Part shown: positions 25,392 through 33,806 of the stretch, one piece after another
How the letters are laid out: every line of letters begins with the position of its first letter
How positions within the stretch are numbered: the stretch's first letter is position 1
Assembly (NCBI RefSeq): GCF_000878195.1
Contig: NZ_JXST01000024.1
Span: forward strand, 1 to 64,000
Reading direction: 5' to 3'
DNA: 64,000 nucleotides
Source of the DNA: Mycolicibacterium llatzerense
GTDB taxonomy: Bacteria; Actinomycetota; Actinomycetes; Mycobacteriales; Mycobacteriaceae
Translations under genes and position numbers: made by a program
The notes under the pieces: model-generated
Told to the model about the DNA's origin: nothing
Databases searched by the model: none
Seen by the model: the letters and a program-made list of their open reading frames with translations, nothing else

Positions 25392-27232
25392 TAGACCTGA
25401 TCCTCGTTGTCGAACAGCGGACGGATATCGCGCGCCGCCATGATCTCGTCATTGCTGGTGCCGGCGGCGACCATCGGCCACACCTGGGCGTCGGCGCCGA
25501 CGATGAAGTCGATGACGACGGGGCGGTCGTTGATCTCGCGGGCCTGCCGGATGACGTCCTCGACGTCTTCGGCGCGCTCGCAGCGCAGACCGACGCAACC
25601 GAGCGCCTCGGCCAGCATCACGAAGTCCGGGATGCGGTGCGAGTGCGTGGACAGGTTGGTCTGGCTGTAGCGCTCTTCGTAGAACAGCGTCTGCCACTGC
25701 CGCACCATGCCGAGGTTGCCGTTGTTGATCAGCGCAACCTTGATCGGCGCCCCTTCGAGGGCGCAGGTGGCCAGCTCCTGGTTGGTCATCTGGAAGCAGC
25801 CGTCACCGTCGATGGCCCACACCTCGGCCTCCGGGCGGGCGAACTTGGCGCCCATCGCGGCCGGGATGGAGAAGCCCATGGTGCCCAGACCGCCCGAGTT
25901 CAGCCAGGTCTTCGGGTTCTCGTACTTGATGAACTGCGCGGCCCACATCTGGTGCTGACCGACGCCCGCCACGTACAGCGCGTCCGGCCCGGCGATCTGG
26001 CCCAGCTTCTCGATGACGTACTCCGGCGAGAGGCTGCCGTCGCTCTGCGGGCCGTAGCTCAGCGGGAAGGTCTCCTTGATGCCGCTCAGGTAGGTCCACC
26101 AGTCGGCCAGGTCCAGCGTGTCGGCGGACACGCCGTCGCGGCGCAGCGCCGCGAGCAGGTCGACGATGACGTTCTTGATGTCACCGACGATCGGCACGTC
26201 GGCGTTCCGGTTCTTGCCGATCTCGGCCGGGTCGATGTCCGCGTGGATCACCTTGGCCTCGGGCGCGAACGACGACAGCTGACCGGTGACCCGGTCGTCG
26301 AAGCGGGTGCCGAGAGCGATCAGCAGGTCGCTCTTCTGCAGCGCCGCCACGGCCGACACCGTGCCGTGCATGCCCGGCATGCCCATGTGCTGCGGGTGGC
26401 TGTCGGGGAACGCGCCACGTGCCATCAGGGTGGTGACGACGGGGATGCCGGTCAGTTCGGCGAGCTCCAGCAGCTCCGCGGACGCCTCGCCGCGGATGAC
26501 GCCGCCGCCGACGTACAGCACGGGCTTGTGCGAGGCGGCGATCAGCTTGGCTGCCTCGCGCACCTGGCGGCTGTGCGGCTTGGTGTTCGGCTTGTAGCCG
26601 GGCAGGTCGATGACCGGCGGCCAGCTGAACGTGCACTGCGCCTGCAGCACGTCCTTCGGGATGTCGACGAGGACGGCACCGGGACGGCCGGAGGACGCGA
26701 TGTGGAACGCCTCGGCGATCACCTTGGCGATGTCGTCACCGTTGCGGACCAGGAAGTTGTGCTTCGTGATCGGCATGGTGATGCCGGAGATGTCGGCTTC
26801 CTGGAACGCGTCGGTGCCGATCAGCCCGCGGCCGACCTGACCGGTGATGGCGACGACCGGGATGGAGTCCATCTGGGCGTCGGCCAGCGGCGTGACCAGG
26901 TTGGTGGCGCCTGGGCCCGAGGTGGCCATCATCACGCCGACCTTGCCGGTCGCATGCGCGTAGCCCGACGCGGCGTGGCCGGCGCCCTGCTCGTGCCGGA
27001 CCAGCACGTGGCGGACCTTCTTCGAGTCGAACAGCGGGTCGTAGACCGGCAGCACGGCACCGCCGGGGATGCCGAAGATGGTGTCGACGTCGAGTTCCTC
27101 GAGCGACCGGACGACAGCCTGGGCACCGGTCATCTGCTGCGGGGCAACGATTTTCGAATGACCGTTGACCGCGCCGCTGGGGCCGTCGGGCTGTTGCGTC
27201 GACTCTGGCGGTCGCGTGGTGGGTGCGCTCAC
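25391..27232 (-). CDS. ilvB: Acetolactate synthase large subunit
   Basis: A ThDP- and FAD-dependent enzyme that condenses two pyruvates, or pyruvate with 2-oxobutyrate, in the first common step of branched-chain amino acid synthesis. The 613-residue protein has FGIPGGAVLPVYDPL, the catalytic Glu in LVRHEQGAGHAASGYA, and the ThDP-Mg site GDGCFQMTNQELATC. I chose the GTG at 27232, giving MSAPTTRPP as in other mycobacteria, with AAGAGGAC upstream. The N-terminal 30 residues are low-complexity and not conserved. A transcription attenuator-like leader lies just upstream. Confidence 0.97.
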   Translation of the reverse strand: MSAPTTRPPESTQQPDGPSGAVNGHSKIVAPQQMTGAQAVVRSLEELDVDTIFGIPGGAVLPVYDPLFDSKKVRHVLVRHEQGAGHAASGYAHATGKVGVMMATSGPGATNLVTPLADAQMDSIPVVAITGQVGRGLIGTDAFQEADISGITMPITKHNFLVRNGDDIAKVIAEAFHIASSGRPGAVLVDIPKDVLQAQCTFSWPPVIDLPGYKPNTKPHSRQVREAAKLIAASHKPVLYVGGGVIRGEASAELLELAELTGIPVVTTLMARGAFPDSHPQHMGMPGMHGTVSAVAALQKSDLLIALGTRFDDRVTGQLSSFAPEAKVIHADIDPAEIGKNRNADVPIVGDIKNVIVDLLAALRRDGVSADTLDLADWWTYLSGIKETFPLSYGPQSDGSLSPEYVIEKLGQIAGPDALYVAGVGQHQMWAAQFIKYENPKTWLNSGGLGTMGFSIPAAMGAKFARPEAEVWAIDGDGCFQMTNQELATCALEGAPIKVALINNGNLGMVRQWQTLFYEERYSQTNLSTHSHRIPDFVMLAEALGCVGLRCERAEDVEDVIRQAREINDRPVVIDFIVGADAQVWPMVAAGTSNDEIMAARDIRPLFDNEDQV

Positions 27233-27278
27233 TCTTGTCCTCTTGATCGTGTTGCGGTTGTGGCGTTCTCGGGCAAAC

Positions 27279-27316
27279 AAAAAACCCCCGTCAGCGTGGG
27301 TGGCTGTACGAGGGTT
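27279..27316 (-). terminator. Attenuator terminator in the ilvB leader
   Basis: On the minus strand AACCCTCGT (27316-27308) pairs with ACGGGGGTT (27291-27283), a 9-bp stem with one G-U pair, followed by six U residues (27284-27279). It is an intrinsic terminator placed 46 bp before the ilvB GTG, after the leader ORF. It is unusual in that mycobacterial terminators often lack U-tracts. It should stop transcription before ilvB unless another fold forms. Confidence 0.8.
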
Positions 27317-27326
27317 GCGCGTCGAT

Positions 27327-27383
27327 GCTTGTAGTCGGCTTAGTCAGCCTGGTCACGCACCAACGCGCCCAGTTACTACAAGC
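27327..27383 (-). promoter_or_regulatory. Hairpin over the leader Leu-Val codons
   Basis: A perfect 9-bp inverted repeat, GCTTGTAGT (minus strand 27383-27375) and ACTACAAGC (27335-27327). The 5' arm spans the Leu-Val codons of the leader ORF, so a ribosome stalled there would melt it. This is the 1:2 stem of a classic attenuator. A possible competing stem pairs 27364-27355 with 27322-27314 and takes three bases of the terminator arm, but I could not find a strong antiterminator. Confidence 0.65.
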
Positions 27384-27400
27384 AATCCCGAGTTCTGCAT
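27353..27400 (-). CDS. ilvB leader peptide, 15 codons
   Basis: An ORF reading MQNSGLLVVTGRVGA and then TGA. Codons 6-9 are Leu-Leu-Val-Val and codon 13 is Val, the amino acids made by the operon. The ATG is the predicted transcription start (8 nt after the -10), so it is probably leaderless; no ribosome binding site is seen. It ends 120 bp before the ilvB start and is followed by the hairpin partner and a terminator. Actinobacterial ilvB attenuation has been predicted by comparative work, so the mechanism is known in outline. This exact peptide is read only from sequence. Confidence 0.75.
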   Translation of the reverse strand: MQNSGLLVVTGRVGA

Positions 27401-27408
27401 AAGCAAGG

Positions 27409-27438
27409 ACGGTAGTCCCCACGGCGCGCGCAGGTCAA
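27409..27438 (-). promoter_or_regulatory. Predicted ilvBNC promoter
   Basis: Minus strand -35 TTGACC (27438-27433) and -10 TACCGT (27414-27409) with an 18-bp spacer. The expected start is near 27400, which is the A of the leader-peptide ATG. Confidence 0.65.
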
Positions 27439-27501
27439 ATCAGTTCCGTAGCCGGATACACCCGGCAACCCGCCGACCCACCGCCTGGGAAGATAGATGG
27501 C

Positions 27502-27903
27502 GTGAGCCGCCGAACCTCTTCGACCGCAGCCCGACCCGTCGTGATCAAGATCCCGGGAGTCGCCCATCTGGCGGTGGGGTTCTTCGCCGTCGGGCTGCTG
27601 GCCCTGGTGTTCGCCGGGCCGGCCTGGTGCGCGGCGCTGCTCGTCATCCCGATCCTGTTGTCGGCGATGGTGATTCGCTACCGCACGGTGGCCGACAAGT
27701 TGGGCGTCACCGCGCGGTCGCTGCTCGGCAGCCGGACGGTGACGTGGCAGGACATCAAGGGCCTGCGCTTCGACGGCTCCAAGTGGGCCAAGGCCGAATT
27801 GACCGACGGCACCGACTTGCGACTGCCGGGTGTGACGTTCGCGTCACTGCCGGTGCTGACCGCGGCCAGCGGCGGCGTCGTGCCCAACCCGTACAACGAG
27901 TGA
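27502..27903 (+). CDS. cfp6: CFP-6-like PH-domain membrane protein
   Basis: A 133-residue protein matching Rv3004 (low molecular weight protein antigen 6) in position and type. Two membrane helices, VAHLAVGFFAVGLLALVFAG and CAALLVIPILLSAMV, precede a small PH-like domain (RTVADKLGVTARSLLGSRTV, then WQDIKGLRF and LRLPGVTF). The protein is known as a culture filtrate antigen in M. tuberculosis; a function is not established. GTG start. It is divergent from ilvB, so its promoter must share the 100-bp region just upstream of the ilv -35. Confidence 0.88.
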   Translation: MSRRTSSTAARPVVIKIPGVAHLAVGFFAVGLLALVFAGPAWCAALLVIPILLSAMVIRYRTVADKLGVTARSLLGSRTVTWQDIKGLRFDGSKWAKAELTDGTDLRLPGVTFASLPVLTAASGGVVPNPYNE

Positions 27904-27914
27904 GCCGGCCCCGC

Positions 27915-28799
27915 TCAGCGCAGCGGGTTTGATCCGTTCAGCAGCATCCACACGCCGACGCCCACGCCGACACCGATCAGCAGGCACAGGAACGACCCGA
28001 TGAAGGGGCGGCGGGCCCAACCGCGCCCGGCGTCGAAGCCGTAGAGGCCCGGCCCGGTCAGGGTCAGCGCCGCGGCCAGCACGATCATGGTCACCAGGTA
28101 CTCGTGCCCTTCGGGCAGGAAGTACGGGAAGTAGCCGTGCACGGGTTGTGCAGCCACCTCCACTGCCAGGGCGTTGACGAGGTAACTCAGGGCGACCGCG
28201 GCGGCGACCGGAGTGAACAGCCCCAGCACCAGCAGGACACCGGCCCCGATCTGCGCCCCGGTGGCGAGATAGGTCAGTATCCCGGCGTGCTGGAAGCCGG
28301 CAGCGGCCAGCGCGTGTTCGTACCCGTTCAGCCCCTGGCCGCCCCACCAGCCGAACGCCTTCTGCAGCCCGTGGACCACCAGCCAGGCACCCAGGCCGAC
28401 GCGCAAGACCAGGAGCCCAAGGTCCTGGGTGCCGCGGCGCTTGGCCACCCGCACCCGGGCATCGGTCTCGGGATCAGGTTCGATCTCGGCAGGCTCGGCG
28501 GGCTGCTGCGAGCCTCGTTCGCGGGGTTGCACGTACGGCAGCGGCTCGGGTTCGTGCATGAGATCGAACGCCATCGAGGACGGCGACGAGGACGATGCGG
28601 ATGTCACCTCCGTGACATCGTCGGGCGATGCGGTGTCGAACCGCGGAATGGCCGTGGTTGCCGCGGTCTCGCCGCTATCGCCACGGTAGGTCGTGATGGG
28701 CAGGTCGTCTTCGGGATCGACCAGGCGTGCCGACGCGGGCTTGGCGGCCGACTCGTCGGGCCGTTGCCATGCACGCGACTCATGGGAAGTACTGGTCAT
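27915..28799 (-). CDS. DoxX family membrane protein
   Basis: A 294-residue protein in the position of Rv3005c. The N-terminal 140 residues are polar and probably disordered. The rest is a DoxX domain with four membrane helices, from LGLLVLRVGLGAWLVVHGL to LGLFTPVAAAVALSYLVNAL and beyond, with the typical HGLQKAFGWWGGQGLNGYE motif. The M. tuberculosis protein is reported to form a membrane complex with superoxide dismutase SodA and a thiosulfate sulfurtransferase that handles oxidative stress. The chosen ATG gives MTSTSHESRAW; longer readings would overlap lppZ. Confidence 0.88.
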   Translation of the reverse strand: MTSTSHESRAWQRPDESAAKPASARLVDPEDDLPITTYRGDSGETAATTAIPRFDTASPDDVTEVTSASSSSPSSMAFDLMHEPEPLPYVQPRERGSQQPAEPAEIEPDPETDARVRVAKRRGTQDLGLLVLRVGLGAWLVVHGLQKAFGWWGGQGLNGYEHALAAAGFQHAGILTYLATGAQIGAGVLLVLGLFTPVAAAVALSYLVNALAVEVAAQPVHGYFPYFLPEGHEYLVTMIVLAAALTLTGPGLYGFDAGRGWARRPFIGSFLCLLIGVGVGVGVWMLLNGSNPLR

Positions 28800-28938
28800 A
28801 GTTGCCAGGGTAAGTGCAATTGCGCTGCTGACCGTGGATTTAAACGGTGGTTTGACGCGCTTGTTCACCGGATTTGCCCGGCCCGGCGCGCGGCCCCGAC
28901 GTGGCGAGCACCGTCGAACAGTCCGTAACCTGGCGGGC

Positions 28939-30114
28939 ATGACATTGCGGCGGTCGAGGCGGACTGCGCTGACGAGGCCCGAACGCCGGCCTGAGCGTGT
29001 TGGTGCTGCACCCGCTCGACGGGTGCTGGCGTTGTGCGCCATCGCTTTGCTGGCACTGCAGGGCTGTGCCCGTTTCGATTCGGCCGCATCTGAGCCGTTC
29101 ACCATCGAGCCCGAGCTCGGTGGGGCGCCGAGCTCGACCCCGCCGCCTCCGCCGCCGTTGCCGCCGAACCCGTTCCCGAAGGCGTGCCCGGCACCGGCGG
29201 TGATGCAGGGCTGCCTGGAGAGCACCAGCGGCCTGATCATGGGCGGCGACAGCAAGTCGGCAATCGTGGCCGAACGCGTCACCGGCGCGGTCAAGAACAT
29301 CGCCACGAACGCGGAACCCAAGGTCAAGATGGTGATCCCGGTCGACGCATCCGGCGACGGCGGCCTCATGGACATCGTGCTTTCGCCGAGCTACCAACAG
29401 GACCGGCTGATGTACGCGTACATCACCACGCCCACCGACAACCGGGTGGTCCGGATCGCCGACGGCGACGTCCCCAAGCCGATCCTGACCGGGATCCCCA
29501 AGGGCCCCACGGGCAACACCGGGGCGCTGATCTTCAGCAGTCCGACCACCCTCGTGGTGCTCACCGGAGACGCCGGCAACCCCGCCGCCGCGGCCGACCC
29601 GGCTTCGCTGGCGGGCAAGCTGCTGCGCATCGAGCAGCCGACAACAGTGGGACAGGCACCGCCGACCACCGCGCTGTCAGGCATGGGCTCCGGCGGCGGG
29701 CTGTGCATCGACGGGGCCAGCGGCTCGCTGTACGTCACCGACCGCACCCCCACCGGCGACCGGCTGCAGAAGATCACCAAGGACTCCAAGGTGTCCACGG
29801 TGTGGAGCTGGCCCGATCGTCCCGGTGTCGCCGGCTGTGTGGCGGTCGACAACACCGTCATGGTCAATCTGGTCAACACCAAGAAGACGGTGGCGCTCCG
29901 GCTGGCCAAGGAAACCGGCGCGGTCACGGGTGACCCCGAGGCCCTCCGCACGGACACCCACGGACACGTCTTCGCGCTGGAACTCTCCCCCGACGGCAAC
30001 ATCTGGGGCGCCACGGTGAACAAGACGGCCGGCGACGTGGAGAAGTTCGACGACGTCGTGTTCCCGCTGTTCCCGCAGGGCGGATTCCCGCGTAGCACCG
30101 ACGACAAGACGTAA
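28939..30114 (+). CDS. lppZ: LppZ lipoprotein, PQQ-type glucose/sorbosone dehydrogenase fold
   Basis: A 391-residue lipoprotein like Rv3006. The signal peptide has a lipobox LLALQGC, ending at Cys near residue 42, followed by a Pro-rich linker. The rest is a soluble beta-propeller of the glucose/sorbosone dehydrogenase family (DASGDGGLMDIVLSPSY, QQDRLMYAYIT). Catalytic function is unproven. M. tuberculosis LppZ is a known surface antigen. It is divergent from the DoxX gene with 140 bp between starts. Confidence 0.88.
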   Translation: MTLRRSRRTALTRPERRPERVGAAPARRVLALCAIALLALQGCARFDSAASEPFTIEPELGGAPSSTPPPPPPLPPNPFPKACPAPAVMQGCLESTSGLIMGGDSKSAIVAERVTGAVKNIATNAEPKVKMVIPVDASGDGGLMDIVLSPSYQQDRLMYAYITTPTDNRVVRIADGDVPKPILTGIPKGPTGNTGALIFSSPTTLVVLTGDAGNPAAAADPASLAGKLLRIEQPTTVGQAPPTTALSGMGSGGGLCIDGASGSLYVTDRTPTGDRLQKITKDSKVSTVWSWPDRPGVAGCVAVDNTVMVNLVNTKKTVALRLAKETGAVTGDPEALRTDTHGHVFALELSPDGNIWGATVNKTAGDVEKFDDVVFPLFPQGGFPRSTDDKT

Positions 30115-30140
30115 TTGACGCCCGACATGAGGGTCGCTCG

Positions 30141-31253
30141 ATGATGCGCGCGTGCCCGGCCGACTTCGCTCGGCTGGCCGGCTACCTGGGCTTCTCCTGC
30201 GATGACGATTCCTGGGTCAAACTGCGGAACCCCCTGGCCCTCACGCACTGGAGCATGCCGGTCGTCGAGCTGCTGATGCTGATCGGAGCAGGGCTGGCGC
30301 TGGCCTACGCGCTGCGGCGGGTCCGCCGCGACCCCACCGGGATCGCCATCTGGCTGGCATCGGTGGCCTACGCCCTGGTGACCGAACTACCCCGGCATCC
30401 ACCGGACCTGTTCGCCGGCACCCGGCTCGGGGTCATGTTGGTGCACAACGTGTTCAGCGTCGATTTCGTCGACGGACGGCTGCCGCTGTACATCGTGGCG
30501 CTGTACCCGGCGACCATCACGCTGGCCTATGACATCGTCCGCGCCACCGGTGTGTTCGAACGGCGTGGCGCGCTCATCGGCGCCATCTGCGTCGGATTCG
30601 TGCACGGCTGCGTCTACGGCATCTTCGACCATCTCGGGCCGCAGCTGCGCTGGTGGGTCTGGAACACAGCGAACCCACTGAACCACCCCACGCTCGGCTG
30701 CGTGCCGGTGAGCAGTTGGGTCAGCCTGGCAGTGGTCGGGCCCGCGGCGATCGCGTTCCTGGTGCACGTGCTGATCGGGCGCCGCGTGGAGGCGGGCACA
30801 CCGCCGGCCCGGCTGTCACTGGCCTGGCGCATACCGGTCATCAGCGTGCTGGCACCGGTCATCATGGGGTTGCTCAGCCTGCCGACGTTGCTCTCCGCGC
30901 GGCACAGCGCAATGCAGTACGCGGTGCTCGGCGTCGAGGTCGCGGTGTTCACCTTCGTGGCGATCCCGATCCTGGTGCAGGACTGGCGGATCACGCGCCG
31001 CGTCGGGACACAGCACCCCAGTCAGTACGTCCGGGTGTTCGGGGTGCTGTACCTGCTCACCTTCACGGTGCTCTGGCTGGCCGCACTGCCGGACTTCGCC
31101 GGTGCCATCGACGGCGTCACCGGTGCCGGTACGCCGACCGGCAATCTGCCCTGCGCCGCGGTGTGTTTCGTGATCGCGGGCTACTGCGTCGCGGGCGTGT
31201 CGTCACTGCGTCCGACGACGGCGCCCGCGCCGCAACAGCAGGTGCTGCACTAA
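30141..31253 (+). CDS. Polytopic membrane protein, unknown
   Basis: A 370-residue membrane protein with eight or nine hydrophobic helices and a Cys-containing N-terminus (YLGFSCDDDSW). One distinctive loop reads CVPVSSWVSLAVVG. No transporter or enzyme motif is recognised. GAGG precedes the ATG. Its last 4 nt overlap the gatB stop on the opposite strand. It is not part of the M. tuberculosis order at this place as I recall it, so it may be an accessory gene. Confidence 0.75.
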   Translation: MMRACPADFARLAGYLGFSCDDDSWVKLRNPLALTHWSMPVVELLMLIGAGLALAYALRRVRRDPTGIAIWLASVAYALVTELPRHPPDLFAGTRLGVMLVHNVFSVDFVDGRLPLYIVALYPATITLAYDIVRATGVFERRGALIGAICVGFVHGCVYGIFDHLGPQLRWWVWNTANPLNHPTLGCVPVSSWVSLAVVGPAAIAFLVHVLIGRRVEAGTPPARLSLAWRIPVISVLAPVIMGLLSLPTLLSARHSAMQYAVLGVEVAVFTFVAIPILVQDWRITRRVGTQHPSQYVRVFGVLYLLTFTVLWLAALPDFAGAIDGVTGAGTPTGNLPCAAVCFVIAGYCVAGVSSLRPTTAPAPQQQVLH

Positions 31254-32746
31254 CTGCAGGCCGCGATGACGAGTTCGCGCACGCGCGCCGCGTCAGCCTG
31301 CCCCTTGGTCGCCTTCATCACCGCGCCGACGATCGCGCCGGCGGCTTGGACCTTGCCGCCGCGGATCTTGTCGGCGATGTCGGGCTGGGCGGCCAGCGCC
31401 TCGTCGATCGCGGCCTGGATGAGCGAATCGTCGCGCACCACAACAAGACCGCGTTCGTTCATGACCTGCTCGGGCTCGCCCTCACCGGCCAGCACGCCCT
31501 CGACGACCTGCCGGGCCAGCTTGTTGGACAGCTTGCCGTCGTCGACCAGCTTGACCACCGCGGCGACCTGGGCCGGGGTGATGGCCAGCTCGTCGAGGGT
31601 CACTTCACTCTCGTTGGCCTTCTGCGTCAGGAAGTTGCCCCACCAGGCGCGGGCCGCCTCGCTGGACGCGCCGTGCTCGACGGTCGCCGCCACCAGCTCG
31701 ATCGCGCCGGCGTTGACGAGGTCACGCATCACCTCGTCGGAAATGCCCCAGTCGTCCTGAATCCGCTTGCGCACCAACCACGGCAGCTCGGGGATGGTGC
31801 CGCGCAGCCGCTCCACCAACTCATCCGACGGGGCGATCGGCTCGAGGTCCGGCTCCGGGAAGTAGCGGTAGTCCTCGGCGGTTTCCTTGCTCCGGCCAGA
31901 CGTGGTGTGGCCGTCCTCGTGGAAGTGCCGGGTCTCCTGCGTGATGGTGCCGCCGGCCTGCAGCACAGCAGCCTGCCGGCGCATCTCGTAGCGGACCGCC
32001 ACCTCGACGCTCTTGAGCGAGTTGACGTTCTTGGTCTCGGTGCGGGTGCCGAACTCCGCGGCACCCTTGAGCTTGAGCGAGACGTTGGAGTCACAGCGCA
32101 TCGAACCCTGGTCCATGCGCACGTCGGAAACGCCCAAGCCGCGCAACAGATCCCGCAGCGCCGTCACGTAGGCACGGGCGATCTCCGGAGCACGTTCACC
32201 GGCACCCTCGATGGGCTTGCTGACGATCTCCACCAGCGGCACACCGGCCCGGTTGAAGTCGGCCAGCGAGGTGGTGGCGCCGGAGATCCGGCCGGTGTCG
32301 CTGCCCAGGTGCGTCAGCTTGCCGGTGTCCTCCTCCATGTGGGCGCGCTCGATATCGACACGCCAGATGCTGCCGTCCTCCAGCGGAACGTCGAGGTAGC
32401 CGTTCACGGCGATGGGCTCGTCGTATTGGCTGATCTGGTAGTTCTTCGGCTGATCCGGGTAGAAGTAGTTCTTCCGGGCGAACCGGCCCCACGGCGTGAT
32501 GTCGCAGTTCAGTGCCAACCCGATCCGGATCGCGGATTCGACCGCGGACTCGTTGACCACCGGCAGCGCCCCGGGCAGGCCCAGGCACACCGGGCATACC
32601 AGCGTGTTCGGCTCGGCACCGAACCGGTTCGCACAGCCACAGAACATCTTGGTCTCGGTGGACAGTTCGACATGGACTTCCATGCCCATGACGGGCTCGT
32701 ACGTCGCGAGGACGTCGTCGTAGTCGAGAAGGTCTGCGTCAGCCAT
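31250..32746 (-). CDS. gatB: Asp/Glu-tRNA amidotransferase subunit B
   Basis: GatB is the kinase and tRNA-binding subunit of GatCAB, which phosphorylates and amidates Glu-tRNA-Gln (and Asp-tRNA-Asn). The 498-residue protein starts with the kinase core GMEVHVELSTETKMFCGC, in which Cys residues and the later CPVCLGLPG form the zinc and ATP-handling site. The helical and YqeY tail domain that holds tRNA is at about 350-498 (KANESEVTLDELAIT, and QADAARVRELV at the end). In M. tuberculosis gatB is separate from gatCA, as here, with pfkA between. Confidence 0.95.
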   Translation of the reverse strand: MADADLLDYDDVLATYEPVMGMEVHVELSTETKMFCGCANRFGAEPNTLVCPVCLGLPGALPVVNESAVESAIRIGLALNCDITPWGRFARKNYFYPDQPKNYQISQYDEPIAVNGYLDVPLEDGSIWRVDIERAHMEEDTGKLTHLGSDTGRISGATTSLADFNRAGVPLVEIVSKPIEGAGERAPEIARAYVTALRDLLRGLGVSDVRMDQGSMRCDSNVSLKLKGAAEFGTRTETKNVNSLKSVEVAVRYEMRRQAAVLQAGGTITQETRHFHEDGHTTSGRSKETAEDYRYFPEPDLEPIAPSDELVERLRGTIPELPWLVRKRIQDDWGISDEVMRDLVNAGAIELVAATVEHGASSEAARAWWGNFLTQKANESEVTLDELAITPAQVAAVVKLVDDGKLSNKLARQVVEGVLAGEGEPEQVMNERGLVVVRDDSLIQAAIDEALAAQPDIADKIRGGKVQAAGAIVGAVMKATKGQADAARVRELVIAACS

Positions 32747-32804
32747 GGGTTGAATCCTAGTTGCCGTTCACCGGCCATTTCCCCGGCCCGGTTAACCTCC
32801 GCGA

Positions 32805-33806
32805 ATGCTCGCACGCATCGGCGCCCTGCTGACCACCTTCGCCCTGACTGCGGTGCCCATCGCCTCGGCCGCTCCCGACACTTTCGACCTGCAGGCACAC
32901 CGCGGCGGACGGGGCGAGACCACAGAGGAATCGCTGCGCGCGTTCACCAAGGCCATCGAGCTCGGTGTCACCACGTTGGAGCTCGACATCGTCCTTTCCA
33001 AGGACGGTGCGCCCATGGTCTGGCACGACCCGACCATCCAGCCCGACAAATGCACCGACACCGGCCCCGCCGTCCCCGGTGACCCGCAGTACCCGTACGT
33101 CGGCAAGCTCGTGCACGACCTCACCCGAGCCCAGCTGCGCACCCTGAACTGCGGCAAGCTGCTCAGCGGATTCCCGGCCGCCGAAGTGGTGACCGGAAAC
33201 AAGATCGCCACGCTCGACGAGGTCTTCGCGCTCGCCGACGCTCATCACGCCGGCGTGCGGTACAACATCGAGACCAAGATCGAAGCCGACAAGCCCGAAA
33301 CATCCGCGGCACCACAACAATTCGTCGACGTCATCCTCGGCACCGTCCGGGCCGCGGGCAAGGTCGACAAGGTCGAGATCCAGAGTTTCGACTGGCGCAC
33401 GCTGCCTCTGGTCCGCCAGCAGGAACCCGGCATCCCACTGGTGGCGCTGTGGGATGAGACGACGTGGGTGCCGAATTCGGCGTGGACGGCAGACGTGAAT
33501 CCGGCGGTGGTCGGTGACCCGATCGCCGGGGCGGCGTCGGTCGGGGCGAACATCCTGTCCCCCGGCTACTCGGTCCCCTACGGGCTGACACCGAAGGACC
33601 CGGGGTTCGCGCTGATCGCCGACCGGGCATTCATCGACCGCGCACATGCCCTCGGCCTCAAGGTGATTCCGTGGACGATCAACGACGCCGACACCATGCG
33701 CGCGCAGATCGCCGCCGGCGCCGACGGCATCATCACCGACTACCCGGCCCGGCTCCGCGCGGTGGAGTCCGCACTCGGGATGCCGCTACCGGCGGCCTTC
33801 CGCTAG
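32805..33806 (+). CDS. Secreted glycerophosphodiester phosphodiesterase
   Basis: A 333-residue GDPD-fold enzyme. A signal peptide (LLTTFALTAVPIASAA) is followed at once by the catalytic HRGG (residues about 30-33, with QAHRGGRGETTEE) and the metal motif TTLELDIVLSKDG and WHDPTI. YNIETKIE and the C-terminal GADGIITDYPARL complete the TIM-barrel signature. It cleaves glycerophosphodiesters to glycerol-3-phosphate and an alcohol outside the membrane. It is convergent with pfkA and shares the stop as CTAG. Confidence 0.93.
   Translation: MLARIGALLTTFALTAVPIASAAPDTFDLQAHRGGRGETTEESLRAFTKAIELGVTTLELDIVLSKDGAPMVWHDPTIQPDKCTDTGPAVPGDPQYPYVGKLVHDLTRAQLRTLNCGKLLSGFPAAEVVTGNKIATLDEVFALADAHHAGVRYNIETKIEADKPETSAAPQQFVDVILGTVRAAGKVDKVEIQSFDWRTLPLVRQQEPGIPLVALWDETTWVPNSAWTADVNPAVVGDPIAGAASVGANILSPGYSVPYGLTPKDPGFALIADRAFIDRAHALGLKVIPWTINDADTMRAQIAAGADGIITDYPARLRAVESALGMPLPAAFR

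Noticed and set aside
23877..25394. Plus-strand open frame of 505 residues opposite ilvC and ilvN
   Set aside because: It is the antisense of conserved genes with no recognisable domain.
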